NCBI RefSeq assembly: GCF_009755665.1
Contig: NZ_CP046622.1
Coordinates: 186,001 to 250,000, forward strand
DNA length: 64,000 nt
Direction: 5' to 3'
DNA from: Variovorax paradoxus
GTDB taxonomy: Bacteria; Pseudomonadota; Gammaproteobacteria; Burkholderiales; Burkholderiaceae_C
Part shown: in pieces, positions 54,140 to 63,250 of the stretch
How positions within the stretch are numbered: position 1 is the first letter of the stretch
Layout of the letters: every line of letters begins with the position of its first letter
The notes under the pieces: generated by a model
Seen by the model: the letters and a program-made list of their open reading frames with translations, nothing else
Database searches by the model: none
What the model was told of the DNA's origin: nothing
Program-made: the position numbers and the translations under genes

Positions 54140-55546
54140 ATGAACGGTGTCAACGACATGGCTGTCGGTCCGGGTGGCTTCGTGCCGCCGAACCCGGGCG
54201 GCGGCAACAACGGCAGTGGTGGCAACAATGGCGGCATTGGAGGCATTGGCAATGGCGACGCGACGGGCATGTCCCCGGCATCGCGCGGCCTCGGCCAGCA
54301 GCCCCAGTCATTCACCGCATGGCATGACGCGCGGCGTCCGCATGCAGGCGACACGGCGCTCGCGGGCAACAACCCGCTCGTGGCGGCGGCCAATCCGCTG
54401 CTCGACCTGATTCCGCAGATTCGCGCCACGGGCCACCACGACGCGCCTGCGCAGTTGCGCGAGCACCTGGTCGACGAGGTCAGGCGATTCGAAACACGCG
54501 CGCAGCAAAGCGGCATTGCGCCCGAGGTGATCATCGGCGCGCGCTACTGCCTGTGCACTGCCGTCGATGAGGCCGCCGCGCTCACGCCGTGGGGCGGCAG
54601 CATCTGGTCGTCGCAGAGCCTGCTCGTGATGTTCCACAACGAGACCTGGGGCGGCGAAAAGTTCTTCCAGCTGCTGTCGCGCCTGGTGCAGAACCCGCAG
54701 CAGCATCTGCAGCTCATCGAGCTCATCTACTTCTGCCTGGCGATGGGTTTCGAAGGGCGTTTCCGCGTCATCGACAACGGCCGCACGCAGCTCGAAACGC
54801 TCAAGCAGCGGCTGCTGCAGATCATTCGGCAAACGCGCGGAGAAATTGCCGTGCCGCTGTCTCCGCACTGGCAGGACGCAACCGCGCCGGTGCGGCGCAC
54901 GCGCAACTGGCTGCCGCTGTGGGCCGTGGGCGCCGTGGCGGCGGTGCTGCTGGTGCTGGTGTTCGGTGTGCTCACCTTCAGCCTGGCCGGCCGCTCCGAC
55001 GGTGCGTTCTCGGCCGTGAACGCGGTGCGCCTGCCGCAGACCGCGCGTGCCGTGGCCTTGCCCGCGCCGCAGCCGCGCCTGCAGCGCTTTCTGGAACCCG
55101 AAATCCGCGACGGCCTGCTGACGGTGCGCGACGAGGCCGACCGCAGCGTGGTGGTGCTGCGCGGCGATGGCCTGTTCGCATCGGGTTCCGACCGCGTGCT
55201 CGACCGCTATGCGCCTGTGCTCGCGCGCGTGGCCGACGCGCTCAATTCCGTGGAAGGCAACGTGCTGATCAGCGGCTTCAGCGACGACCAGCCGATTCGC
55301 AGCGTGCGCTTTCCGTCCAACTGGCAGCTTTCGCAGGCGCGCGCCGATGCCGTCAAGAAAATGATTGCGAGCCGCGTGACCCGGCCTGAGCGCCTGCGCG
55401 CCGAAGGCCGCGGCGATGCCGATCCGCTGGTGCCCAACGATTCGCCGGCCAACCGCGCGCGCAACCGGCGGGTGGAAGTGACGCTGCTCGTGGCGCCCGT
55501 GGCGGCGGCCAACGCCACCACCGCGCCGCAGGGAGGAGCCCGCTGA
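54140..55546 (+). CDS. tssL: T6SS inner-membrane protein TssL with OmpA-like domain
   Basis: About 468 residues. An unusual Gly/Asn-rich N-terminal tail (NPGGGNNGSGGNNGGIGGIG, about residues 14-33) precedes the DotU cytoplasmic domain (LLDLIPQIRATGHHDAPAQLR, YFCLAMGFEGRFRVID), a single membrane helix near residue 265 and a periplasmic OmpA_C domain (LISGFSDDQPIRS, ANRARNRRVEV) that should bind peptidoglycan and anchor the complex. ATG 54140 follows GAGGGA; a GTG at 54128 inside tssK is an alternative. It ends one base into tssM. Confidence 0.95.
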   Translation: MNGVNDMAVGPGGFVPPNPGGGNNGSGGNNGGIGGIGNGDATGMSPASRGLGQQPQSFTAWHDARRPHAGDTALAGNNPLVAAANPLLDLIPQIRATGHHDAPAQLREHLVDEVRRFETRAQQSGIAPEVIIGARYCLCTAVDEAAALTPWGGSIWSSQSLLVMFHNETWGGEKFFQLLSRLVQNPQQHLQLIELIYFCLAMGFEGRFRVIDNGRTQLETLKQRLLQIIRQTRGEIAVPLSPHWQDATAPVRRTRNWLPLWAVGAVAAVLLVLVFGVLTFSLAGRSDGAFSAVNAVRLPQTARAVALPAPQPRLQRFLEPEIRDGLLTVRDEADRSVVVLRGDGLFASGSDRVLDRYAPVLARVADALNSVEGNVLISGFSDDQPIRSVRFPSNWQLSQARADAVKKMIASRVTRPERLRAEGRGDADPLVPNDSPANRARNRRVEVTLLVAPVAAANATTAPQGGAR

Positions 55547-58500
55547 TGCTGCGCGCGATTTTCCGTTTTCTCGTGAGCCGCGACCTGTGGGTCTTTTTCG
55601 GTCTGCTGGCTCTCGCGTTCCTGATCTGGGTCATCGGGCCCGTCATTGCGGTGGGCCGCTACCGGCCCTTCGAAAGCGAGTTCGTCCGCATCGTGGTCAT
55701 CGCGCTGATGTTCACGATCTGGATTGCGCGGGTGCTCTACCGCAAGTGGCGCGAGCGGCGCCTCAACGCACAACTGCTCAACCAGCTGCGCACCCCCACC
55801 GCGAAGGAAAAGGCTGCCAAGCCCGAGGACGCACCCGAGATCAAGGAGCTGCAAAGCGGCTTCACCGATGCCACGGCCATACTGAAGAACATGCGCTTCG
55901 GCTCGGGTGCCGAAGGCAAGGCCGCGGGCCGCTTCTCGGTGTTCGACCGGCAGTACCTGTACCAGCTGCCCTGGTACATCTTCATCGGCGCACCGGGCTC
56001 GGGCAAGACCACTGCGCTGGTCAACTCCGACCTCGACTTTCCGCTGGCCGACCAGCTCGGCAAGGCCGCGGTGCGCGGCATTGGCGGCACGCGCAACTGC
56101 GACTGGTGGTTCACCAACGAGGCGGTGCTGATCGACACCGCGGGGCGCTACACCACGCACGAGAGCAACCGCGAGACCGACGAGAGCGAGTGGAAGGGTT
56201 TTCTCGATCTGCTGAAGAAGTTCCGCCCGCGCCAGCCGATCAACGGCGCAATCCTCACCATCAGCATTGCCGACCTGCCGCTGGCCGACGACGCGCAGCG
56301 CGCGCGCCACGCCATGGCGCTGCGCAAGCGGCTGCTCGAACTGCGCAACGACCTGGGCATCAACTTTCCGGTGTACGTGCTGGTTACCAAGACCGACTTG
56401 CTGGCCGGCTTCAACGAGTACTTCGGCTCGCTGGGCCGGGCCGAGCGCTCGCAGGTGTGGGGCTTTACCTTCCCCATCGATGCCAACCCGGCCGACCCTG
56501 CCAAGGCCGACCTGCGCGAGCGCTTTCACCAGGAATACAAGCTGCTGCACCAGCGCCTGGATGAGCGCCTGCCCGAACTGCTGGCGGCCGAGCCCGACCA
56601 GATGCGCCGCGCGCAGGCCTACCTGCTGCCGCAGCAATTCGCGAGCTTCGAGGACATCCTGGGCACCTTCCTGGCCGACGTGTTCAACCCCTCCAAGTTC
56701 GAAGTCGCGCCGATGCTGCGCGGCGTGTACTTCACCAGCGGCACGCAGGAGGGCACGGCCTTCGACCGCGTGATGGGCGCCATCAAGCGCTACCTGCAGG
56801 TCAACGCGCCGCCGGCGCCGCCGCCGGGCCCGGGCAAGAGCTACTTCTTGAAGGAGCTGCTGCAGCAGGTGATCTTCCGCGACGCGGGCGTGGCCGGAAC
56901 CAACCTGCGCTGGTACCGGCGCAAGCGTGCCATCGACCTGGCCGGCTACAGCCTCATCGGCGTGCTGCTGGTGGTGTTGCTGGGCGCGTGCGTGAACAGC
57001 TGGCGCAACAACACCGACTACGTGGCCGAGGTCGACAACAACGCCAAGGCCTTCAACAAGGCCGCGGCGCGGGGCGAGTTGCCGACCGTGGTCGACTCCA
57101 ACAGCGACATCGCCAGCTCGCTGCTGGTGCTCGACAGATTGCGCGACCTGCCCAAGTCGAGCCACTTCGACATCGGCGATCCGCCGGTGAGCTACCGCTT
57201 CGGCCTATATCAGGGCGAGAAGCTGCAGGCGGCGACCGACGGCGTCTACCAGCGCGCACTTGAAAGCGTGCTGTTGCCGCAGGCCGCCCAGCGCGTGGAG
57301 CAGGCGCTGCGCGAAGCCTCGAAGACCGATGCCGAATACAGCTACGAGGCGCTCAAGGCCTACCTCATGCTGTACGACGCCGAACGCTACGACGCCGACT
57401 TTCTGCAGGCGTGGCTGCTCACCGACGTGGACCGCAAGATAGGCGCGGCTCTTACGCGCGAGCAGCGCGCCAACCTCGAGACGCATCTGCAGGCGCTGTT
57501 TGCGGGGCGCGTGGTGACTTCGCCCTTTGCCAAGGACGACCGGCTCGTGGTGCAGACGCGCGACCGCCTAGCCGGCGTGCCGCTGGCGCAGCGCGCTTAT
57601 GCGCGGCTGCGGCGCATCCTGCTGCAGACCAGTCCGCCCAACGCCTTCAGCATTGCGGAGGCGGGCGGGGCCGAGTCGGCGCTGGTCATCAAGCGCGCCA
57701 GCGGCAAGCCGCTGACCGATGGCATTCCGACGCTCTTCACCTATCGCGGCTACTGGGACATCTTCGACAAGCGCATGGCCGAGACCACGCTCGCGCTCGA
57801 GCAGGAAGACCGCTGGGTGCTGCAGATCCGTGCACCGGGCATGACGGACATCACCTCGCGCGAGCTGCTGCTGCGCGAGGTGCGCAGGCTCTATCTCACC
57901 GACTACATCCGCATCTGGGACGAGTACCTGGCCGACATTCGCCTGGCCGACAGCCGCTCGCTGCTGCAAAGCATCCAGATGACGCGCGTCCTCTCGACCT
58001 CCGAGTCGCCGATGTCGCGCCTCATTCGCGGCGCAGCGCGCGAGACCGACCTGCTGCGCAACCACGACGAGGCCGCGCGCAGCCTGCTCGACCAGGCGCA
58101 GAACCGCGTGGCCAGCACGCGCGAGCGCATCGAGCAGCTCATCGGCCAGCCCGACGGCAGCCAGCGCCGCAACACGGCGCCGGACCGGCCGGAGTCGCTG
58201 GTGGACAACCACTTTGCGCCGCTTCGCCGCATGGTGACCGCGCCCAAGGCCGGCGGGCAGGCCCCCATCGACGCGACCGCGGCGCTCATCAACGAGCTCT
58301 ACACCTTCCTTACCGCCACCGACACCGCCTTGCGCAGCGGCAACATTCCGCCGTCCGGCGATGCGGTCACCAAGGTGCAGGCCGAAGCGGGCCGGCTGCC
58401 GGTGCCGTTCCAGGGCATGCTGAACGATCTTTCGGCCACCGCGTCGTCCAAGGCCGCGGCCGTGACGCGGCAGAACATCGGGCAGAGCGCGGCGGCCACC

Positions 58501-59181
58501 ATCGGCCAGTTCTGCAACCAGGCCATTGCGGGGCGCTATCCGTTTTCGCGCGGCTCCAACCGCGATGTGGCGGCCGGCGACTTTGCGCAGCTGTTTTCGC
58601 CGGGCGGCATGATGGACGACTTCTTCCAGAAGAACCTCGCCTCGCAGGTCGACACTTCCGTCAACCCGTGGGCCTTCAAGAAGGGTGTGGACGGCAGCTC
58701 GCCGGGGCGCTCGTCGTATCTCGATTCGTTCCAGAGGGCGCAGGCGATCCGCGACGTGTTCTTTACCGGTATGGCCGGCGGCCGCACGCCGTCGTTCACC
58801 ATCGACATCCGGCCCGAGGACATGGACGCCGCGCTCACCCAGTTCACGCTCGACATCGACGGACAGACGGTGCGCTACGCGCACGGCCCGCAGGCGCCCA
58901 GCACCGTGAAGTGGCCCGGCCCGCGCAACAGCAACCAGGTGCGGCTGCAGGTAACCACCGCCAACGGCACGCCGGCCGGCGGCATCGTCACCGAAGGGCC
59001 GTGGGCGCTGCACCGGCTTTTCGACAAGGCCTCGGTCTCGGCCGGCAGGTCGCCCGAGTCGTTCAACGCGACCTTCGACATGCAGGGCAAGAAGGTGGTG
59101 CTCGCAGTGACCGCGAACAGCGTCTACAACCCGCTGCGCCTCAGCCAGATGAGCGGTTTCTCATGCCCGGGAAAGTCGTGA
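55546..59181 (+). CDS. tssM: T6SS inner-membrane protein TssM (IcmF)
   Basis: A 1211-residue channel protein. Two N-terminal membrane helices (about residues 12-36 and 45-66), a cytoplasmic domain with an intact Walker A GAPGSGKT at 148-155 and the DTAGRY motif, a third helix near residues 467-485, and a long periplasmic part ending in the TssJ-binding domain (WPGPRNSNQVRLQ, GPWALHRLFDKA). The presence of Walker A means this TssM could bind or hydrolyse ATP or GTP, which not all do. ATG 55546 overlaps the tssL stop by one base; tagF starts 2 bases after the stop. Confidence 0.96.
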   Translation: MLRAIFRFLVSRDLWVFFGLLALAFLIWVIGPVIAVGRYRPFESEFVRIVVIALMFTIWIARVLYRKWRERRLNAQLLNQLRTPTAKEKAAKPEDAPEIKELQSGFTDATAILKNMRFGSGAEGKAAGRFSVFDRQYLYQLPWYIFIGAPGSGKTTALVNSDLDFPLADQLGKAAVRGIGGTRNCDWWFTNEAVLIDTAGRYTTHESNRETDESEWKGFLDLLKKFRPRQPINGAILTISIADLPLADDAQRARHAMALRKRLLELRNDLGINFPVYVLVTKTDLLAGFNEYFGSLGRAERSQVWGFTFPIDANPADPAKADLRERFHQEYKLLHQRLDERLPELLAAEPDQMRRAQAYLLPQQFASFEDILGTFLADVFNPSKFEVAPMLRGVYFTSGTQEGTAFDRVMGAIKRYLQVNAPPAPPPGPGKSYFLKELLQQVIFRDAGVAGTNLRWYRRKRAIDLAGYSLIGVLLVVLLGACVNSWRNNTDYVAEVDNNAKAFNKAAARGELPTVVDSNSDIASSLLVLDRLRDLPKSSHFDIGDPPVSYRFGLYQGEKLQAATDGVYQRALESVLLPQAAQRVEQALREASKTDAEYSYEALKAYLMLYDAERYDADFLQAWLLTDVDRKIGAALTREQRANLETHLQALFAGRVVTSPFAKDDRLVVQTRDRLAGVPLAQRAYARLRRILLQTSPPNAFSIAEAGGAESALVIKRASGKPLTDGIPTLFTYRGYWDIFDKRMAETTLALEQEDRWVLQIRAPGMTDITSRELLLREVRRLYLTDYIRIWDEYLADIRLADSRSLLQSIQMTRVLSTSESPMSRLIRGAARETDLLRNHDEAARSLLDQAQNRVASTRERIEQLIGQPDGSQRRNTAPDRPESLVDNHFAPLRRMVTAPKAGGQAPIDATAALINELYTFLTATDTALRSGNIPPSGDAVTKVQAEAGRLPVPFQGMLNDLSATASSKAAAVTRQNIGQSAAATIGQFCNQAIAGRYPFSRGSNRDVAAGDFAQLFSPGGMMDDFFQKNLASQVDTSVNPWAFKKGVDGSSPGRSSYLDSFQRAQAIRDVFFTGMAGGRTPSFTIDIRPEDMDAALTQFTLDIDGQTVRYAHGPQAPSTVKWPGPRNSNQVRLQVTTANGTPAGGIVTEGPWALHRLFDKASVSAGRSPESFNATFDMQGKKVVLAVTANSVYNPLRLSQMSGFSCPGKS

Positions 59182-59182
59182 C

Positions 59183-59905
59183 ATGAACAGCGGCTTTCCC
59201 TCGTCGCATGCGTGGGTGCCGGCCGACGAGCAGATCGGCTGGTACGGCAAGCTGCCAGCGGCCGGCGACTTTCTCTACCGCCGCATGCCGCGCGAGCTGC
59301 AGGCCTGGTGGGACCGCTGGATGCAGAACGGCCTCGGTTCCTTCAAGCGCTGGCCCGACGCGATGACGCGACACTACGTCGTCGCGCCGGTCTGGAACTT
59401 TGCGATTCCGGCCACCCAGGGCGTGGACGCGGTGCAGTTCGGCTGCATTGCGCCAAGCTGCGATCGCGTGGGGCGCTATTACCCCGTGTGCGTCACGCTG
59501 CAGGTGGCCGCATCGAGCTACCGGCCCTCCATGCTCGAAGGCTCGGCCGCCTGGTACTGGCAATGCGGCACCGCCTTGCTTCAGGCCATTCGCCATAGCG
59601 TGGCGCCCGACCAGTTCGACCAGCAGGTGCTGGCCGCGGCGCACGGCGGGTTCCAGACCGCGAGCGGCGGCTCGGACGACATCCTGTCGATCCTCGGGGC
59701 CGCAGCCGGAGGCGCCGGCGCGGCGGCCCAGCAGCGCCTGGGCTGGCCCGAACTTCCGCTGTGCTTCGATGCCTTCGGAAGCACCAGCTACTGGTGGACC
59801 AACCAGGCGGACGGCTCGCCGCTTCGCACCGCCGCCCACGGCGGGGGCCTGAACACGCCATTGTTTTCGAAGTTGTTTTCACAGGGGCATGTGCCATGGG
59901 CATGA
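59183..59905 (+). CDS. tagF: T6SS-associated protein TagF
   Basis: A 240-residue protein with the TagF pattern GWYGKLPAAGDFLYRRMPRELQ near residue 12-33 and WDRWMQNGL, FGCIAPSCDRVGRYYPVC, and the C-terminal STSYWWTN. In Pseudomonas TagF blocks secretion post-translationally by acting on Fha; here it sits between tssM and the kinase gene, which fits a role in the same switch. It starts 2 bases after the tssM stop. Length is near that of stand-alone TagF, not the TagF-PppA fusions. Confidence 0.93.
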   Translation: MNSGFPSSHAWVPADEQIGWYGKLPAAGDFLYRRMPRELQAWWDRWMQNGLGSFKRWPDAMTRHYVVAPVWNFAIPATQGVDAVQFGCIAPSCDRVGRYYPVCVTLQVAASSYRPSMLEGSAAWYWQCGTALLQAIRHSVAPDQFDQQVLAAAHGGFQTASGGSDDILSILGAAAGGAGAAAQQRLGWPELPLCFDAFGSTSYWWTNQADGSPLRTAAHGGGLNTPLFSKLFSQGHVPWA

Positions 59906-59936
59906 CTGAACAGACCCCCGCCGCGGGAGGAGATGC

Positions 59937-62018
59937 ATGACGACCAACGCCAGCAGGAATGCCAGCAGCAGCGCGCCGGCCGATTCGCAAGAGCGGCCGC
60001 ATCCGCTGGGCACGGGCCACAGGCTGGACGAGTTCGAGCTGCTCGAAGTGATCGGCGAAGGCGGCTTCGGCATCGTCTACCGCGCGTACGACCACTCGCT
60101 GCAGCGCGAAGTGGCCATCAAGGAATACATGCCTTCGATGCTGGCGCGCCGCGTGGGCGACGACAGCGTGCACGTGCGTTCCGACCGGCTCACCGCCACC
60201 TTCCAGGCGGGCCTGCGCAGCTTCATCAACGAGGCGCGCACGCTCGCGCAGTTCAGCCATCCGGCGCTGGTGCGGGTGCATCGCTTCTGGGAGGCGAACA
60301 GCACCGCCTACATGGCCATCCAGCTGTATCGCGGCCGCACGCTGCGCCGCCTGGCCGAGGAGGAGCCATCGAAGATTTCCGAAGCATGGCTGCTCGGGAT
60401 GCTGGGACCGCTGCTCGGCGCGCTCGAAACGCTGCACCGCAGCCAGTGCTTTCACCGCGACATCGCGCCCGACAACATCTTCATCCAGCAGGACGACCTG
60501 CCGGTGCTGCTCGACTTCGGCGCGGCGCGCAAGTCGATTGCCGACCTGGTCGACGAAGTGGCGGTGATGGTGAAGTCGGGCTACTCGCCCATCGAGCAGT
60601 ACGCCGACGACAACACGCTGCTGCAGGGCGCATGGACCGATCTGTATGCGCTGGGCGCCGTGCTGTACCGCGCGGTCACCGGGCATCCGCCGCCCTCGGC
60701 CGTGGTGCGCAGCGTGCAGGACGCGTATGTGCCCCTGTCGTCGCTGGGCCGTAACGACCTGAGCCCGGCGTTCTGCGCCGCCGTCGACCACACGCTGGCA
60801 GTGCACAGCAAGGACCGCACGCAAACCGTGGCGGCGTTCGCGGCCGAGCTGGGCCTGGCCAAGCTCGGCGATACCTATGTGAGCGGGCTGGCGGTGCCGG
60901 CCGTCGTTGTTCCTCCACCTGCGAAGGCTGCGCCCGCGGTGGTGCCGCAGCCGCAGAGAGCTGCGCCCGCACCGGCACCCGCCGTTGTGAAGGAGGCCGC
61001 TGCATTGGCCGGCACGGCACGCGCCGAAACCGCCTCGCCCGAACCGGTCAAGCCCAGGCCATCTCAGCCCGAGGCCGGCCCGGAGAGGGCTCCGGCTCCT
61101 CCACCCAAGACCGCCGCCCCCGCGCGTGCGGCACCGGTCGCTGCCAAGCCGCCGCCTTCGCCCGCCAGGAAATCGTCGCAGCCGCCATGGAAGCTGGTCG
61201 GCGTGCTGGTGATCGCGCTGCTGGCCGTCGGCGCCTGGATCGGCCTGCACCTGAGCTCCGGCCGGCAGGAAACATCGACCGCCATGGTGCCGGTGCCTCC
61301 GCCTTCGGGACCGATGTCTGCCGACGCGCCACCTCCGGCCGTGCCGCCGGGCGAAAGCGCACCGGGTGGCAACGTGGCGGCAGCGCCCGCCGGCGCCACT
61401 CCGCCGGCGCCTGCGGCCAGCGCGCCGGCCGGTTCGCTGACGCCGCTGGACAACGTGCCGGTGATTGCGCCCGCACCTGCGGCACCCCCCACCGCGGCCG
61501 TGCCGCCCACGGCCACTACCCCGACCACACCGGCCACGCCGGTCACACCGCCGGAGCCCGCTCTCGCCACCTCTGAAGTCGAAGACTGGAACCTGGCCCA
61601 GGCCGAGAACACGCGCGAAGGCTACGAGGCCTACCTGCGCCGGTACCGCCGCGGGTTGCATGCACGCGAGGCGCGCAACGCCATTGCCGAGCTGAACCGG
61701 CTCTCGCCCACCGTGCCCGCAGCCCCCGGCACCACGCCGACCAATGCCGTGCCCACCGTGGTGGCCGGCGGCGCCACGCCGCCCACGCAGCCGGCTGCTC
61801 CGCCCGGCAATGGGCGCGTGGTGCTCAACATCCGTCCCTGGGGCCAGGTGTTCGTCGACGGCGCCGACCGCGGTGTGAGCCCGCCGCTCAAGTCGTTGTC
61901 ATTGCGCCCGGGCATCTACAACATCGAAGTGCGCAACGGCGATCTGGATGTGTACAGGCAGCGCGTGACCGTGCAGGACAGCCGCTCGGCGCCCGTGGTC
62001 AGCCACGAGTTCAAGTAG
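59937..62018 (+). CDS. T6SS Ser/Thr protein kinase with PEGA domain (PpkA/StpK-like)
   Basis: A 693-residue membrane kinase. The N-terminal kinase domain has the glycine loop GEGGFG at 40-45, lysine K62 (VAIKEY), catalytic HRD at 173-175 with N180, and DFG at 193-195; the HRDxK lysine is replaced by alanine (HRDIAPDN), a form seen in a group of bacterial kinases. A Pro/Ala-rich stretch, one membrane helix (about 420-440), another Pro-rich linker, a helical segment near residue 545-580 and a C-terminal PEGA domain (VVLNIRPWGQVFVDGADRGV) follow. It should phosphorylate the FHA protein when a cell-envelope signal is sensed. Its 3' end overlaps the convergent MFS gene by 8 bases. Confidence 0.9.
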   Translation: MTTNASRNASSSAPADSQERPHPLGTGHRLDEFELLEVIGEGGFGIVYRAYDHSLQREVAIKEYMPSMLARRVGDDSVHVRSDRLTATFQAGLRSFINEARTLAQFSHPALVRVHRFWEANSTAYMAIQLYRGRTLRRLAEEEPSKISEAWLLGMLGPLLGALETLHRSQCFHRDIAPDNIFIQQDDLPVLLDFGAARKSIADLVDEVAVMVKSGYSPIEQYADDNTLLQGAWTDLYALGAVLYRAVTGHPPPSAVVRSVQDAYVPLSSLGRNDLSPAFCAAVDHTLAVHSKDRTQTVAAFAAELGLAKLGDTYVSGLAVPAVVVPPPAKAAPAVVPQPQRAAPAPAPAVVKEAAALAGTARAETASPEPVKPRPSQPEAGPERAPAPPPKTAAPARAAPVAAKPPPSPARKSSQPPWKLVGVLVIALLAVGAWIGLHLSSGRQETSTAMVPVPPPSGPMSADAPPPAVPPGESAPGGNVAAAPAGATPPAPAASAPAGSLTPLDNVPVIAPAPAAPPTAAVPPTATTPTTPATPVTPPEPALATSEVEDWNLAQAENTREGYEAYLRRYRRGLHAREARNAIAELNRLSPTVPAAPGTTPTNAVPTVVAGGATPPTQPAAPPGNGRVVLNIRPWGQVFVDGADRGVSPPLKSLSLRPGIYNIEVRNGDLDVYRQRVTVQDSRSAPVVSHEFK

Positions 62019-63240
62019 GAGCGCCCGGCACCCGGCGCCAGCGCTGCGCGCCGACCAGCGCCAGCACCGCAACAACGCTGGCCGCCAGCAGCATCCAAAG
62101 GCCAAGCGTGTAGCCGGTGCCCGGCTGCCACAGCACTCCGAGCATCAAGGGTGCCAGCGCGCGGGCGATGGCGCTCGGCAAGCCCAGTGCGCCGTTGAGC
62201 GTGGCCACATGGTCGCGGTTCACGTATTGCGCGATCGCGGTGCCCTTCACGATGGTGAGCATGCCGTTGCCCATGCCATAGAAAAACACGAACAGCAGCG
62301 CCGCGCCCGGGCTGCCCGCACCCGCGAGCAACGCAAGAAGGCCGAGCGGAATCAGGCAGGGAATCAGCCGGTTCGCCAGATGCAGGTCGAAGTGGTGCTC
62401 GAAGAAGTACAGCAGCGCCCGCCCCAGCACCTGCACCAGCCCGATGCTCGCGGGCACGGCAATGGCCCACGACTCGCTCAGCCCCGCACCGCGCAGCAGG
62501 CTCACCATGTGCGGCGGCAGCGCGGCCGTGACAGCCATCAGCAACACGGTGAAAACGCCCACCAGCAGGAACGGCGCTGTGCGCATGTAGTGGCTTGCGG
62601 GCGCCACAGCCGCCGCCGCGCCTGCGCGTGGCCACCCGGCTTTCGAACCTGCTGCGGGATGGGGCGCATGCCGCAGCACCCGCGCATGCAGCGGCACACA
62701 GATGAAAAGATGGATGGCCGCGAGCACCCATAGCGCATGCCGCCAGCCGAGCTCCGCAATGAGCCAGGCCACGACCGGAATGAACACCGTGCTCGCCAGC
62801 CCGCCGAGAAAAGTCAGCGTGATGATCGCGCGGCGAAAGGCGTTGGGAAAGCGCCGTGTGACGATGGAGAACGCGGGGCTGTAGAGCGTGGCCGCAAGCC
62901 CTGCGCCGAGCAGCGTCCACGCCGCGTAGAAGCCAAGGGCGCTGTGCACCACGCTGTGCAGCAGCAGGCCGGCCACGATGACCAGCGAGCCGCCCGTCAT
63001 CACCGCCCGCTCATGGCCGCGGTCGATCCAGCGGCCCACCGGCCACGCCAAGGCGCCTTCGGCCAGCAGCGCGAGGCTGAAGGCCAGCGACGACTGCGCC
63101 CGGCTCAGACCCAACTCGCGCTCGACCGGCTCCATCAGCAGCGCGAAGCCGTAGAAAACGCTGCCCCAGGTGATGAGCTGGCCGAGCGACAGCCACCCGA
63201 CCATGCGGCGGTTGTAGGGCGTTGGGTCGGGTGTATTCAC
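62011..63240 (-). CDS. MFS transporter of unknown substrate
   Basis: A 409-residue transporter with about twelve hydrophobic helices; the helix 2-3 loop GRWIDRGHERAVM and the SIVTRRFPNAFRRAIITL region match MFS proteins. GTG 63240 is preferred because it gives the family-like MNTPDPTPYNRRMVGWLSLG start; ATG 63204 is the alternative, and neither has a good ribosome-binding site. It starts 11 bases after the ComM stop on the same strand, so it may be cotranscribed. The 3' end overlaps the kinase gene tail to tail. The role is not part of T6SS. Confidence 0.82.
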   Translation of the reverse strand: MNTPDPTPYNRRMVGWLSLGQLITWGSVFYGFALLMEPVERELGLSRAQSSLAFSLALLAEGALAWPVGRWIDRGHERAVMTGGSLVIVAGLLLHSVVHSALGFYAAWTLLGAGLAATLYSPAFSIVTRRFPNAFRRAIITLTFLGGLASTVFIPVVAWLIAELGWRHALWVLAAIHLFICVPLHARVLRHAPHPAAGSKAGWPRAGAAAAVAPASHYMRTAPFLLVGVFTVLLMAVTAALPPHMVSLLRGAGLSESWAIAVPASIGLVQVLGRALLYFFEHHFDLHLANRLIPCLIPLGLLALLAGAGSPGAALLFVFFYGMGNGMLTIVKGTAIAQYVNRDHVATLNGALGLPSAIARALAPLMLGVLWQPGTGYTLGLWMLLAASVVAVLALVGAQRWRRVPGAPT

Positions 63241-63250
63241 TGCTGGAGAG

